Positions 13,333 to 22,013 of a stretch of DNA of 64,000 nt are shown one piece after another. The translations under genes and the position numbers were made by a program. Under the pieces are notes generated by a model, which worked only from the letters and a program-made list of their open reading frames with translations, did no database searches and was not told the origin of the DNA. The first letter of the stretch is position 1. Each line of letters starts with the position of its first letter. Source of the DNA: Gallionellaceae bacterium. Its GTDB lineage: Bacteria; Pseudomonadota; Gammaproteobacteria; Burkholderiales; Gallionellaceae. Where the stretch lies: contig JAUQWW010000039.1 in assembly GCA_030834965.1 (NCBI GenBank), forward strand, positions 1 to 64,000. The letters run 5' to 3'.

Positions 13333-13548
13333 TTCAGCGGGTGAGCGGCAAAAAATAATGCGCAGAGGCACTGGTTACGGTTCCTCCTTCCTTCAACCCT
13401 CCTCCCTCGGGTAAAGGAGCGTATATTGCCTCTCTCAGGAATAGCCAGCGACTTTGCTGCGATTACTATGCAGCCTAGTCGAGTGGCTATCGTAACCAAT
13501 GGCTAGTCGTTTCATCTCATCGTGGTTCCATCAGAGAGGGTACTTATC
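13333..13548 (+). ncRNA. Orphan structured 5' leader
   Basis: Plus-strand element in the 394-bp gap between ATPase 1 and wecA. A weak promoter (TTCAGC, 17 bases, TAATGC at 13333-13361) would start RNA at about 13367. A 9-bp stem then closes 13373-13381 with 13489-13497 (one G-U pair). Inside it is a long nested hairpin with perfect segments ATAGCCA/TGGCTAT, CGACT/AGTCG and GCTGC/GCAGC around a 9-base loop (13441-13490). The leader ends with GAGAGGG and an ATG (13549). I checked it against the riboswitch signatures I know (TPP, c-di-GMP-I, Mn) and none fits. Confidence 0.4.
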
Positions 13549-13647
13549 ATGAATACTGCAACATCGGTAAGTTTCCCCGCCATATGCATAGCACGGAAAC
13601 GTCAGAGTCAAACATTTTTGATAGCCTTCATTACTTTCCATGCATGA
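13549..13647 (+). pseudogene. Truncated gene start behind the structured leader
   Basis: An ATG with a good ribosome-binding site (GAGAGGG, about 9 bases upstream) opens a 32-codon frame beginning MNTATSVSFPAI. The frame then runs antisense into the 3' end of wecA (which ends at 13608) and stops. The start region looks genuine, but everything past about codon 20 is the reverse of another gene. This suggests the original coding region was removed by a rearrangement. It could instead be a short leader peptide. No function can be assigned. Confidence 0.3.
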
Positions 13648-14642
13648 CTCATGGCAAACGAATAAAGCGCGAATAGCAACAGGAATGCGTAAAACATCAT
13701 GTACTCCGGCACCCCATAATGCCAGCCCGCCAATCCTACCAACCCCAGCAGCAGAGAAACTGACAGGATCATTACCACTGTTCTGGATACCGAGTAGCCC
13801 GCACGGAGAAAGATGTGATGCAGGTGCTCACGGTCGGCAGAAAAGGGGCTGCGACCTTTCAACATGCGGCGCACCATGGTATTAACCGTATCCATCAACG
13901 GAACGGCAAGTATCCACACCGCCGTAATCGGGGTTATTGCTCTGGAATCGGAATCCGTCAAATCGACAGCGAATCGTGCTAGTGCATAGCCCAGCATCAT
14001 GCTTCCCGCATCCCCCATAAACACGGCCGCCTTTGACCGCCATGGCGCGCGCATGTTGAACACTAAGAAACCCAGCACGGCACTTGCCAGCAGAAAAATC
14101 AGCGTTGCGTGTATCGTCAGGCCGGCAAGTAGTGCAGTAGAACCAAATAAAGCCAGCGCAATAAAGACAAGGCCACCAGCCAGACCATCTACACCGTCAA
14201 TCATGTTGAAGGCGTTAATCACCCCAAGCACACAAAAAACAGTAAACGGGATGGCCCAATTGTGCAGGTGAACCGTGCCATTCCCAAAGAGATTGCCCAG
14301 ATCATCTATAAACACCCCACCCCAAGATGTCATCAAAAGCGCCGCGACAATCTGGGCGAGAAACCGGGTTCGTGCGCTCAGGTCATGCAGGTCATCCAGC
14401 GTGCCCACCACGGTCAGCAGTAGCAGATTAACAAAAAAACTATGGAAGCTGTCTAGCGGTTGGCCACAGGCAAAAGACGAAAAAATGAAGGCAACAAAAA
14501 TAGCGATTCCCCCAATGACGGGAACAGCGCCCTCATGATTTTTCCGCCCACCGGGAACGTCAACCAATCCCAAGCGTTCTGCATGTTTTCTGAATAGCAG
14601 GATAAAAACAATTGTCGAAACGAATGCAGCCAAATTTATCAT
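13608..14642 (-). CDS. wecA: WecA/MraY-type undecaprenyl-phosphate sugar-1-phosphate transferase
   Basis: Polytopic membrane enzyme (344 aa) that loads the first sugar-1-phosphate, probably GlcNAc-1-P, on undecaprenyl phosphate to start repeat-unit synthesis. Family motifs: RKNHEGAVPVIGG (start of cytoplasmic loop), TLDDLHDLS (Mg site), NAFNMIDGVDGLAGG, VFMGDAGSMMLG, and the REHLHHIFLRAG loop. It is last in the minus-strand polysaccharide locus, separated from the other genes by an inserted DUF4143 ATPase. No other initiating transferase is present. Sugar specificity is inferred from the family. Confidence 0.88.
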   Translation of the reverse strand: MINLAAFVSTIVFILLFRKHAERLGLVDVPGGRKNHEGAVPVIGGIAIFVAFIFSSFACGQPLDSFHSFFVNLLLLTVVGTLDDLHDLSARTRFLAQIVAALLMTSWGGVFIDDLGNLFGNGTVHLHNWAIPFTVFCVLGVINAFNMIDGVDGLAGGLVFIALALFGSTALLAGLTIHATLIFLLASAVLGFLVFNMRAPWRSKAAVFMGDAGSMMLGYALARFAVDLTDSDSRAITPITAVWILAVPLMDTVNTMVRRMLKGRSPFSADREHLHHIFLRAGYSVSRTVVMILSVSLLLGLVGLAGWHYGVPEYMMFYAFLLLFALYSFAMSHAWKVMKAIKNV

Positions 14643-14734
14643 CGCGTGAATATCCCGAAAAGCCTTCCCTTTATTTTTCTATAGTGGTTCAGATTTTTAG
14701 TTTGGCAATTTTTTGTTCTAAATCTTTTTGCCTC

Positions 14735-15925
14735 TCAGCCCCTGTTCATCCAGCTTTCAACTGGCATTCGCAAAAAGTCATCCACTGCAATACCGTCGCC
14801 GCCAACCAGCAAAAGGCTGTCAGGTTTAAACGCTTCCTTGAAGGCCTGCATACCGGGAAGCGCGTCACGTACACGCCCGCTTTTCACTTCAATAGCAATC
14901 AACCTGCGTCCGGCGCGCACCACGAAATCGACTTCCCGATTGCGTTCGCGCCAGTAGAACAACTCGCACATGCCAGCTGCGGCCGCATTAGCCAGATGCG
15001 CACCCACAGCCGACTCGGTAAGCCGCCCCCAATGTTCCCTGTCGACTTGGGCTTCCTCAAAACCATAGCCCGACATGGCTGAGAACAGAGCAGTGTCCAG
15101 CACCTGCAATTTGGGGCTGGAACCACGGCTGCGCACCGCCTCTCCTGCATACTTTGAAATTCCCGTAAGCATACCAGCCGCACTCAACAATTCCAGATAA
15201 TGTGCCAGCGTGGTCGTGTTTCCCGCATCCTGCAGCTGTCCGATCATTTTGGTGTAGGAAAGAATCTGGCCGGAATAGCGACACCCCAATTCAAACATCC
15301 TGCGCAGCAACGCCGGCTTATCCACTCGGGACATCAGCAAAACATCGCGCGACAGCGTAGTTTCGATCAACGAATCGCGCACATAACGCACCCAACGGTC
15401 TTGATCTGCAATCAGCGCAGCTGCACCAGGATAACCGCCGAAAAAAATGCTTTGCGGCACTGTCCAGCCAAATGCCTGATGCATCTCCACCGCGGACCAG
15501 TGGGACAAATGCAACACCTCGAAACGCCCGGCAAGACTTTCTGAAAGTCCGCGCTGAATCAATAACGGCGCCGAGCCAAGCAAAATGACCTTGATCGGAA
15601 TCTTCTTGCGAGTGTCTTCGTCCCACAGCCGTTTTACAGCTTCTGACCAACCAGAGATTTTCTGAACCTCATCCAGAACAAGGATGGCGCCCTGACTTTC
15701 ACATTTTAAGCGTGCAATCTCCCACTGCTGTGAAATCCATTCCGCCCCCCGCAACGTGGGCTCATCCGCACTCGAAATTTGAACGGGAAGGTCAATACGC
15801 TCGCACACCTGCTGCACTAACGTTGATTTGCCAACCTGACGCGGGCCTGCCACGACTTGAATGAAGCGACGCGGCTCAGCCAACCGATTGATTAGTATCT
15901 TGTATTGTGGGCGCCGATAGGTCAT
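14735..15925 (-). CDS. AAA ATPase with C-terminal DUF4143 domain (copy 2)
   Basis: A 396-aa second member of the AAA_14/DUF4143 family. Walker A is GPRQVGKSTLVQQV (about residue 28), Walker B is ILVLDEVQKISGW, the sensor strand is VILLGSAPLLIQ. The C-terminal nuclease-like pattern is REVDFVVRAG then IAIEVKSG. I start at the ATG giving MTYRRPQYKIL; a longer frame adds 13 residues across the upstream palindrome. It sits inside the polysaccharide locus between a glycosyltransferase and wecA, where it has no obvious biosynthetic role. It looks like an inserted cargo gene. Confidence 0.85.
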   Translation of the reverse strand: MTYRRPQYKILINRLAEPRRFIQVVAGPRQVGKSTLVQQVCERIDLPVQISSADEPTLRGAEWISQQWEIARLKCESQGAILVLDEVQKISGWSEAVKRLWDEDTRKKIPIKVILLGSAPLLIQRGLSESLAGRFEVLHLSHWSAVEMHQAFGWTVPQSIFFGGYPGAAALIADQDRWVRYVRDSLIETTLSRDVLLMSRVDKPALLRRMFELGCRYSGQILSYTKMIGQLQDAGNTTTLAHYLELLSAAGMLTGISKYAGEAVRSRGSSPKLQVLDTALFSAMSGYGFEEAQVDREHWGRLTESAVGAHLANAAAAGMCELFYWRERNREVDFVVRAGRRLIAIEVKSGRVRDALPGMQAFKEAFKPDSLLLVGGDGIAVDDFLRMPVESWMNRG

Positions 15926-15930
15926 ATACA

Positions 15931-15954
15931 ATTTACTCAATAAGATGAGTAAAT
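15931..15954. promoter_or_regulatory. Perfect 9-bp palindrome upstream of ATPase copy 2
   Basis: ATTTACTCA-ATAAGA-TGAGTAAAT lies 5 bases from the chosen ATPase start. It occupies the same relative position as the palindrome of copy 1 but has a different sequence. A role as operator is inferred from position. The rest of the gap to the next gene (15955-16141) holds only an unidentifiable short open frame. Confidence 0.5.
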
Positions 15955-16141
15955 TTGAACACAAGCGCTAATCGAAGTAAAGTCAAAGTGGCCAGCCATA
16001 CTGCGCTGGGTAAATTGCTGGGTTGTTGGACACAATGGCATCAAACTCATTCTCCTGAGTGCGGATTCCACGCGATTCGGCCACCTGCTCCACGAATACC
16101 CTGGCCGTTCAGTCGGCACGAAGCGACGCAAGATTTTCAGG

Positions 16142-17284
16142 TCAAGAATTGACCGGCTCACAACTTCTTTTTTCTTGTCTTACGATTTCGTCTATCACTT
16201 CCAAATAACGCCTTATGACGATCTGCTCATCAAATTCGTGCTGCATCTTCTCCCTGCCCTTACGCCCCATTTCAGCCCGCTGCTCACAGGACAGCGACAA
16301 CATTCGCTCCAGTTTATCTGCCAAATCTACCGGGTCTTTCACTTTACACAAATAACCGGTTTCACCGTCATCCACCACCTCTCGGCAGCCTGTCACGTCA
16401 GTGGCGACGATCGGTCTAGCCATAGCAGAAGCTTCCAGCAAAATTCTTGATATTCCCTCGCGATACGAAGGTAAAACAATGCAATCAGCGTTGGCAATAT
16501 AAGGAGCCACATTATCCGTTTCACCCAGATATTCCACTACTCCCTCAGCAACCCAACCCTCAACCTGCTCACACAGAATGGCAGTGCGGTTCGCCACGCC
16601 CAATTGGCCGAGCAACTGAAAACGAACTTGTGGATGCCGCGCTTTTACCAAGCGCGCTGCCTCAACAAACTCCATCACTCCTTTATCCCTGAGCATACGT
16701 GCTATCAGCAGAAAAACTAGGGCCGGATTGTTTGCCGGTGGCGCGGCTACAAATTGCGTGAGGTTCACCCCCGAACCCGGTACACGCTCTACTTTCTCTG
16801 CCGGCACTAACCTGCGTTCGACAAACATTCCCAAGTCATCCATGTTTTGAAAAAAAACCTTGTGCGGCCAAGATTGAGATAGCTTGTATAGCTGTTCCAC
16901 AATGCGTGTCAACCAAGATTCACGAATAAAAGCTGTGCCTATTCCCGACACCATATTGACACAATGCAGTCCAACCGAACGTGCCGCTAATGCACCGTAA
17001 ATATTAGGTTTTATGGTGAAATGCAACGCCAAGTCTGGCCGAAGCGTACGGTACATCTTCCGGTAAGCCAAAAAAGTCTTCACATCGGCGAGCGGGCTTG
17101 ACCCTTTGTTATCCATCTTAATGTCATATACCTCACAACCCAATTCGCGCAACCTAAGACTGAACTCATCCCAGGGAGCAATGATAACAACTCTGAAATG
17201 TCGCTCGATAAGCGCGCGGATAGTACCGATGCGGAAGTTGTACAAATACCAGGCCGTATTTGATGAAAGAGCAATTGTTTTCAA
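16142..17284 (-). CDS. Glycosyltransferase family 4
   Basis: A GT-B glycosyltransferase (380 aa from this start). The N-terminal half has MVSGIGTAFI and the HFTIKPNIYGALAA segment seen in GalNAc/fucosamine-type transferases. The C-terminal nucleotide-sugar region has the EX7E motif in YREGISRILLEASA. I choose a TTG start because it overlaps the stop of the upstream asnB as TTGA and gives the classic LKTIALSSNTAWYLYNFR start. An ATG 20 codons upstream would lie inside asnB. It acts on the cytoplasmic face adding a sugar to the lipid-linked repeat unit; donor and acceptor are unknown. Confidence 0.85.
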   Translation of the reverse strand: MKTIALSSNTAWYLYNFRIGTIRALIERHFRVVIIAPWDEFSLRLRELGCEVYDIKMDNKGSSPLADVKTFLAYRKMYRTLRPDLALHFTIKPNIYGALAARSVGLHCVNMVSGIGTAFIRESWLTRIVEQLYKLSQSWPHKVFFQNMDDLGMFVERRLVPAEKVERVPGSGVNLTQFVAAPPANNPALVFLLIARMLRDKGVMEFVEAARLVKARHPQVRFQLLGQLGVANRTAILCEQVEGWVAEGVVEYLGETDNVAPYIANADCIVLPSYREGISRILLEASAMARPIVATDVTGCREVVDDGETGYLCKVKDPVDLADKLERMLSLSCEQRAEMGRKGREKMQHEFDEQIVIRRYLEVIDEIVRQEKRSCEPVNS

Positions 17285-19260
17285 TTTATTTGCGTTTCCA
17301 GCCAAGCCTGAAACATCAACACATTCCACAGTTGGGCCATCCAATTACGCCGGCCGCTCAAATGCTCCGCCCACATTTGCCGAATCGGCGCTGCATGAAA
17401 ATACCCCTCGCGCCGCAAGCGCGCCTCGTCCAATAAATCTTCCGCCCAATCACGCAAAGGTCCGCGCAGCCAATCGTGTAACGGAACACCAAAGCCCATC
17501 TTGGGGCGATCGATCAGTTCGCGCGGCACGTGGCGATAGAGCACCTGACGCAATGGCCATTTTGTTTGACCATCGCGCAGTTTATATTCCAGCGGCAAGC
17601 TCCAGGCAAATTCAACTACCCGATGGTCCAGAAACGGTACCCGGCTTTCCAGTGAAACCCCCATGGCAGCGCGATCCACCTTGACCAGAATGTCGTCGGG
17701 CAAATAGCTGATCGTATCGAGTGCCATCATGCGCTCCACGTCATTCACCCCCTCCAACTCAGGTCGCGCTCCCTTCAATTGTGTCGGTGGTTCTTTACCG
17801 TTAATCACCCACTCCGCAGGATTGCGCAGATGCGAAACGATACCCAGGTAAAGATCATCCACTGTGCGACTGGCAAGCACCCCTGCTCCCTTGTGTAATT
17901 TATCGCCCAACGAAGAATAGCGTGCCGCACCCGGTATGAAACGTGCCAGGCCATCCCACTTGTCCGGGGCAATCGAGGTAATTCCCTTGGCTGCAAGCGC
18001 GCGTAACGGGGCTGGTACAACTGACAATTTGCGCCACAAATTTTCCGTAATCTGGTATCGGTTATATCCGCAAAACAACTCATCGCCCGCATCACCAGAA
18101 AGCGACACCGTGACATGCTGTTTAGCCAATTGGCTCACCAAAAAAGTGGGTATCTGCGATGAATCCGCAAACGGCTCGCAATACAAGTCAGGCAAACATG
18201 GAATCACCTCCATCGCCTGCTCTGGCGTGACATATAGTTCGGTATGCTCAGTGCCCAAATGTCTGGCCACTGCCTTCGCATGAACTGCCTCGTTGTAGCC
18301 TTCCTCGTTGAAACCGATGGTGAACGTTTTGACCGGGCGAGAAGACTGCTCCTGCATCAACGCCACCACAGTGCTGGAATCAATGCCCCCTGACAAAAAT
18401 GCACCCAACGGCACATCCGCCATCATTTGCTGACGCACTGCGTCTTTAGCCAACACTTCCAGCGCATCCACCGCCTGATCGGTTGTGCCCGCAAATGGCT
18501 TAGCCACGCCAGCGCGCGCCACTTCAACCGCGTCCCAATACTTCCAAATCCTGGGTTCAGGCTGCGCCAATGAAACAGACAACAAACAACCCGGCTCCAG
18601 CTTGGCTATGCCTCGGTAAATCGAATACGGTGCGGGGATGTAGTTGTGCCGCAACAGCAAGCAAAGTGCGCCACGGTCAATGTCTGCCGCAAAAGCAGGA
18701 TGCGCCTTGAGCGCCTTAAGCTCAGAGCCAAACAAAAATACCCGCTCGTTACCACTACCCTGCCAGCCGTAATACAGCGGCTTCTCGCCAATCCGGTCCC
18801 GCGCCAAGATCAGCGTGCTCGTTTGCCGATCCCACAATGCAATAGCAAACATGCCGATCGATTTCTTGAGCGTAGCCTCCACCCCCCAAGCCTCAATCCC
18901 AGCCAGCAAAGACTCCGTATCAGAATGTCCGCGCCACTCAAGAATTCCCCCCTTTTTCAAAGGGGGGTTAGAGGGGATTTGCTCCAGTTCTTTCCGCAAC
19001 TCCAAATGGTTATAAATCTCCCCATTGAACGCAATCACATAACGCCCGCTGGCCGATACCATAGGCTGGTGCCCCGCAGGGGAAAGATCAACAATCGACA
19101 AACGTCGATGCGATAACCCTATACCTGCATCAACGTCGTACCAAACCCCACCATCATCCGGCCCACGATGGCGAATGGCACCCCCCATCCCCTGCAACAC
19201 GAACGAGACATCCTGTTTATCAAGGGCAGCAAGCCCCAACATACCGGCTAGGCCACACAT
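17281..19260 (-). CDS. AsnB-type amidotransferase (asparagine synthase-like) 1
   Basis: A 659-aa class II glutamine amidotransferase fused to an asparagine-synthetase domain. The nucleophile is Cys2 (MCGLAGMLG), with YNGEIYN-type glutaminase residues and RGPDDGG. The synthetase PP-loop is FLSGGIDSSTVV (about residue 270). In polysaccharide loci such proteins are thought to amidate sugar carboxylates (WbpS-like) rather than make asparagine. The start overlaps the end of AsnB 2 by 13 bases. A palindromic repeat is inserted in frame at about residues 95-110 (see 18944-18980) and has not broken the gene. Confidence 0.9.
   Translation of the reverse strand: MCGLAGMLGLAALDKQDVSFVLQGMGGAIRHRGPDDGGVWYDVDAGIGLSHRRLSIVDLSPAGHQPMVSASGRYVIAFNGEIYNHLELRKELEQIPSNPPLKKGGILEWRGHSDTESLLAGIEAWGVEATLKKSIGMFAIALWDRQTSTLILARDRIGEKPLYYGWQGSGNERVFLFGSELKALKAHPAFAADIDRGALCLLLRHNYIPAPYSIYRGIAKLEPGCLLSVSLAQPEPRIWKYWDAVEVARAGVAKPFAGTTDQAVDALEVLAKDAVRQQMMADVPLGAFLSGGIDSSTVVALMQEQSSRPVKTFTIGFNEEGYNEAVHAKAVARHLGTEHTELYVTPEQAMEVIPCLPDLYCEPFADSSQIPTFLVSQLAKQHVTVSLSGDAGDELFCGYNRYQITENLWRKLSVVPAPLRALAAKGITSIAPDKWDGLARFIPGAARYSSLGDKLHKGAGVLASRTVDDLYLGIVSHLRNPAEWVINGKEPPTQLKGARPELEGVNDVERMMALDTISYLPDDILVKVDRAAMGVSLESRVPFLDHRVVEFAWSLPLEYKLRDGQTKWPLRQVLYRHVPRELIDRPKMGFGVPLHDWLRGPLRDWAEDLLDEARLRREGYFHAAPIRQMWAEHLSGRRNWMAQLWNVLMFQAWLETQIN
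18944..18980. repeat. Palindromic repeat inserted in frame within asnB 1
   Basis: Core palindrome CCCCCCTTT-TTC-AAAGGGGGG (18947-18967), flanked by AATT and by TTAGAGGGGATTT. This is the form of the common CCCCCCTTT...AAAGGGGGG intergenic repeats seen in many genomes. Here it codes for SNPPLKKGGI inside the protein, between KELEQ and WRGHSDTE, where AsnB 2 has only a few residues. It resembles the idea of Rickettsia palindromic elements. It is the only copy I noticed in the window. Confidence 0.7.
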
Positions 19261-21173
19261 GCCTTGCGACCTTTTTCCCAGTTTTGTCGCCATTGCAGAT
19301 ACATCAGAACGGACCATAGCCGAGAAAGCCGATCCTCCCCCGAAAGATGTTCAGCCCAAGCTTTTCTTACTGGCGCAGAGTTCAAACCTGCCGCTATAAG
19401 GTCTGACGCACCCAGTAACGACTCCGCCCAATCGCGAAGCGGCCCCCTAAGCCACTTGGCCATCGGCATGCCAAAACCCTGTTTCGGTCGCTCTATCAGT
19501 TCCTTCGGCACATGGCGATAGAGCACCTCCTTGAGCAGCAACTTTCCTTGATCACCTTTTTCCGCAAGCTTGAAATGCAGAGGGACACGCCAACTCCACT
19601 CCACCAATGAATGCGTCAGCAGGGGGACACGTGCCTCCAGCGACACTGCCATGCTGGCTCGATCCACCTTGGTCAGAATGTCATCCTGCAAATAATTCCC
19701 TTGATCCACCAACATCATTTCTTCCGCCCAATTCAAATCAGGATAACTCACGGCATCAGCACCAAGCACCCCCTCGACATCTCCTATCAATTCCTCAGGG
19801 TGTGGCCATGCAGACATGGTCATTGCATATGCCCGTTCGCGGGGACAACCAAGATAGGCGGAAAAACGCCTGATGCGATCAGACAAGCCGGTTGCCCCGC
19901 CATAGCGATGGCCAGACAGCGGATTAACCACATGATCCCAAAATACGTTAGGCACGCTTTTCAAAATACCAGCGGTTAACTTTGCGCCAGGCCGTGTCAG
20001 CCGATTACGCCACTTTTCGATACGGCTTGCCCAAAAATACCGAGGATAACCACCAAACAGCTCATCGCCACCATCGCCGGAAAGACTGACTGTAACCTGC
20101 TCTCGAGCGAATTTCGAGACAAGAAAAGTCGGTATGGAGCTGCCATCGGCAAAAGGCTCGTCGTAAAAAGATGCAACCATTGGAATCAGCGCCGGGACAT
20201 CCTCGGCGTCCAGTATCAGCTCATGGTGATCCGTCCCCAGATGCTCGGCAACAGCCCGCGCGTAGCGTGACTCGTCGTGTGAAATATCCGTAAATCCGAT
20301 TGAGAATGTTTTTACCGGACGCGCTGATTCGGCCTGCATCAAGGCTACTATCGTCGATGAATCCACACCTCCTGACAGAAACGCCCCATAAGGAACATCA
20401 GACTGCATATGAAGGCGTACCGAACGGCGCAACCGCACTTCCAGTTCGTCAGCGGCGGCCGCAAAACTCATCTGCAAAGGGTCTTTGCGAGCAGCCCTTG
20501 CATGCGCTTCCGCGTCCCAGTAGCAGATGATTTGGATACCCTCTGCATCCCGGCGAAGCAAAGAACCGGATGGCAGTTTTCTTGCACCACGCAGTATGGA
20601 GGCTGGGGCTGGCACGCACAAGTAGCGGAAATAGGCATACAGCGCAGCTGAATCAATTGAATCATCCAGCCAAGGTAAAGGCTGTAGCGCCTGCAACTCG
20701 GAGGCAAAAGCGAACTCATTCCCACGAGCCGCATAATAAAGCGGCTTGATACCGAGCGGGTCCCGGGCAAGCCACAATACGTGTTCCAAGGTATCGTAGA
20801 GTGAGAAAGCGAACATCCCCTCAAATCGTGCCAGTGCTAACTCGATGCCCCAGTATTCGCAAGCAGCAAGAACCACTTCAGTATCGGAATGTCCGCGAAA
20901 GGTCACGCCTGCTTGTTCTAATTCACCGCGAAGCTCCTGGTAGTTATAGACCTCGCCGTTGTAGGTGAGCACATATCGGCCCGATGCCGAAATCATCGGC
21001 TGGCGTCCGTCGGGAGTCAGATCCAGCACCGCCAATCGTCGATGACCGAACCATACTCCTCCACTCATCCACTCACCTTTCCCATCCGGCCCGCGATGGG
21101 TCAAACGCCTCAGAATCTCCGATGAACAATCTGTATCAATCTTTCGACCTAGCCAACCAGCGATACCGCACAT
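19248..21173 (-). CDS. AsnB-type amidotransferase (asparagine synthase-like) 2
   Basis: A 641-aa paralogue of the neighbouring gene. Cys2 is present (MCGIAGWLG), RGPDGKG and YNGEVYNYQELR follow, and the PP-loop is FLSGGVDSSTIV (about residue 265). Unlike AsnB 1 it has no extra segment before RGHSDTEVV. The tandem arrangement with a 13-base overlap suggests a local duplication followed by divergence; the two may act on different uronic acids. It starts 3 bases beyond the stop of the upstream methyltransferase. True asparagine synthase activity cannot be excluded. Confidence 0.9.
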   Translation of the reverse strand: MCGIAGWLGRKIDTDCSSEILRRLTHRGPDGKGEWMSGGVWFGHRRLAVLDLTPDGRQPMISASGRYVLTYNGEVYNYQELRGELEQAGVTFRGHSDTEVVLAACEYWGIELALARFEGMFAFSLYDTLEHVLWLARDPLGIKPLYYAARGNEFAFASELQALQPLPWLDDSIDSAALYAYFRYLCVPAPASILRGARKLPSGSLLRRDAEGIQIICYWDAEAHARAARKDPLQMSFAAAADELEVRLRRSVRLHMQSDVPYGAFLSGGVDSSTIVALMQAESARPVKTFSIGFTDISHDESRYARAVAEHLGTDHHELILDAEDVPALIPMVASFYDEPFADGSSIPTFLVSKFAREQVTVSLSGDGGDELFGGYPRYFWASRIEKWRNRLTRPGAKLTAGILKSVPNVFWDHVVNPLSGHRYGGATGLSDRIRRFSAYLGCPRERAYAMTMSAWPHPEELIGDVEGVLGADAVSYPDLNWAEEMMLVDQGNYLQDDILTKVDRASMAVSLEARVPLLTHSLVEWSWRVPLHFKLAEKGDQGKLLLKEVLYRHVPKELIERPKQGFGMPMAKWLRGPLRDWAESLLGASDLIAAGLNSAPVRKAWAEHLSGEDRLSRLWSVLMYLQWRQNWEKGRKACVA

Positions 21174-21176
21174 GGG

Positions 21177-22010
21177 CTATTCCTTGAAGCCTACGGCACA
21201 CCAATAGGGGGGACGATCCGAAAACCGGATATCTTTCATTCCCGCCTGCCGGAACATGCGTTCAATCTGATCCCTTGTAAAGCGCTGCTCAAGCCGCGTA
21301 CCAAAACGATCCAGCGCATCGGTACGCATGACATAGAATGTTTTGTCTCTGTAGTAGGCAAGTGGCCACGACGAAGGCAACGTCCTAATTGCATCAAGCA
21401 TTCTTGCGCAGCGTGCTAGCGGCCAGTAGACTACTCCGGCAATGATTTGGCAAACAACTCTTCTTGCTCCGAACGGCATGGCCGAGATCAATCGCCGAAA
21501 TACATCGCTAAGTTTCCATAGTGCCTTGTACCACCACGGCCGATTATCGAACGCGAAATAGAGATACAAAAGCAACGGCGCACCTGACTTCATCTTTTTG
21601 GAAATGGAAGTAATTGCGGCCGCCGTATCCGGCACATGGTGCAGTACGCCAAGCGAGTAGGCAAAATCCAGACTCTTATCGTCAAATGGTAGTTCCGCAA
21701 CCGAAGCGTGAATAAAGTCGCAATTGTTCATGTCGCTAAGGTTATTCCTGGCCACTTCTAGGGCCTTGTCGCTCGCATCGACCAGATGCAGGAACCCCAC
21801 TTTGGGCGCGACGACAGAAGCCCACCGACCGCTTCCGCAACCTATATCAGCTCCGACAGAAGCTGTTGGTAAACGATCCCAAGGGAATATCCCGAAGTAG
21901 TCATCAAATATTTTCTTCTTTTCCGCCTCGATCAACCCAACCTGATTGAACGACGACCATTCAAGACCAAACCCTTCCACGGTTTTTGGATCAATATTCT
22001 TCATCAACAC
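21177..22010 (-). CDS. Class I SAM-dependent methyltransferase
   Basis: A 277-aa Rossmann methyltransferase. Motif I is GADIGCGSGRWASVV (about residue 53), the acidic motif II is HLVDASDKALEVAR, and the post-motif segment is LGVLHHVPD. A long helical C-terminal part (WWYKALWKLSDVFRRLI) could touch the membrane. It is tightly packed between a glycosyltransferase and asnB 2. It probably methylates a sugar or a sugar intermediate; the acceptor is unknown. The start may be ATG 22010 or the second ATG at 22004. Confidence 0.85.
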   Translation of the reverse strand: MLMKNIDPKTVEGFGLEWSSFNQVGLIEAEKKKIFDDYFGIFPWDRLPTASVGADIGCGSGRWASVVAPKVGFLHLVDASDKALEVARNNLSDMNNCDFIHASVAELPFDDKSLDFAYSLGVLHHVPDTAAAITSISKKMKSGAPLLLYLYFAFDNRPWWYKALWKLSDVFRRLISAMPFGARRVVCQIIAGVVYWPLARCARMLDAIRTLPSSWPLAYYRDKTFYVMRTDALDRFGTRLEQRFTRDQIERMFRQAGMKDIRFSDRPPYWCAVGFKE

Positions 22011-22013
22011 ACC

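Noticed and set aside
13373-13497. Integron attC site: outer complementary arms about 125 bases apart with an inner hairpin.
   Set aside because: The arms do not carry RYYYAAC and GTTRRRY at the required ends, and there is no integrase or cassette array.
13266-13548. c-di-GMP-I (GEMM) riboswitch controlling the polysaccharide locus.
   Set aside because: The conserved GGCAAAC and GACGCAAAG segments are missing, and the element points away from the locus genes.
15983-16105. 41-codon minus-strand frame (ending NNPAIYPAQYGWPL) between the ATPase 2 promoter and the glycosyltransferase, slightly like the end of a PIN domain.
   Set aside because: Too short and the resemblance is too weak; no start signals and no partner gene.
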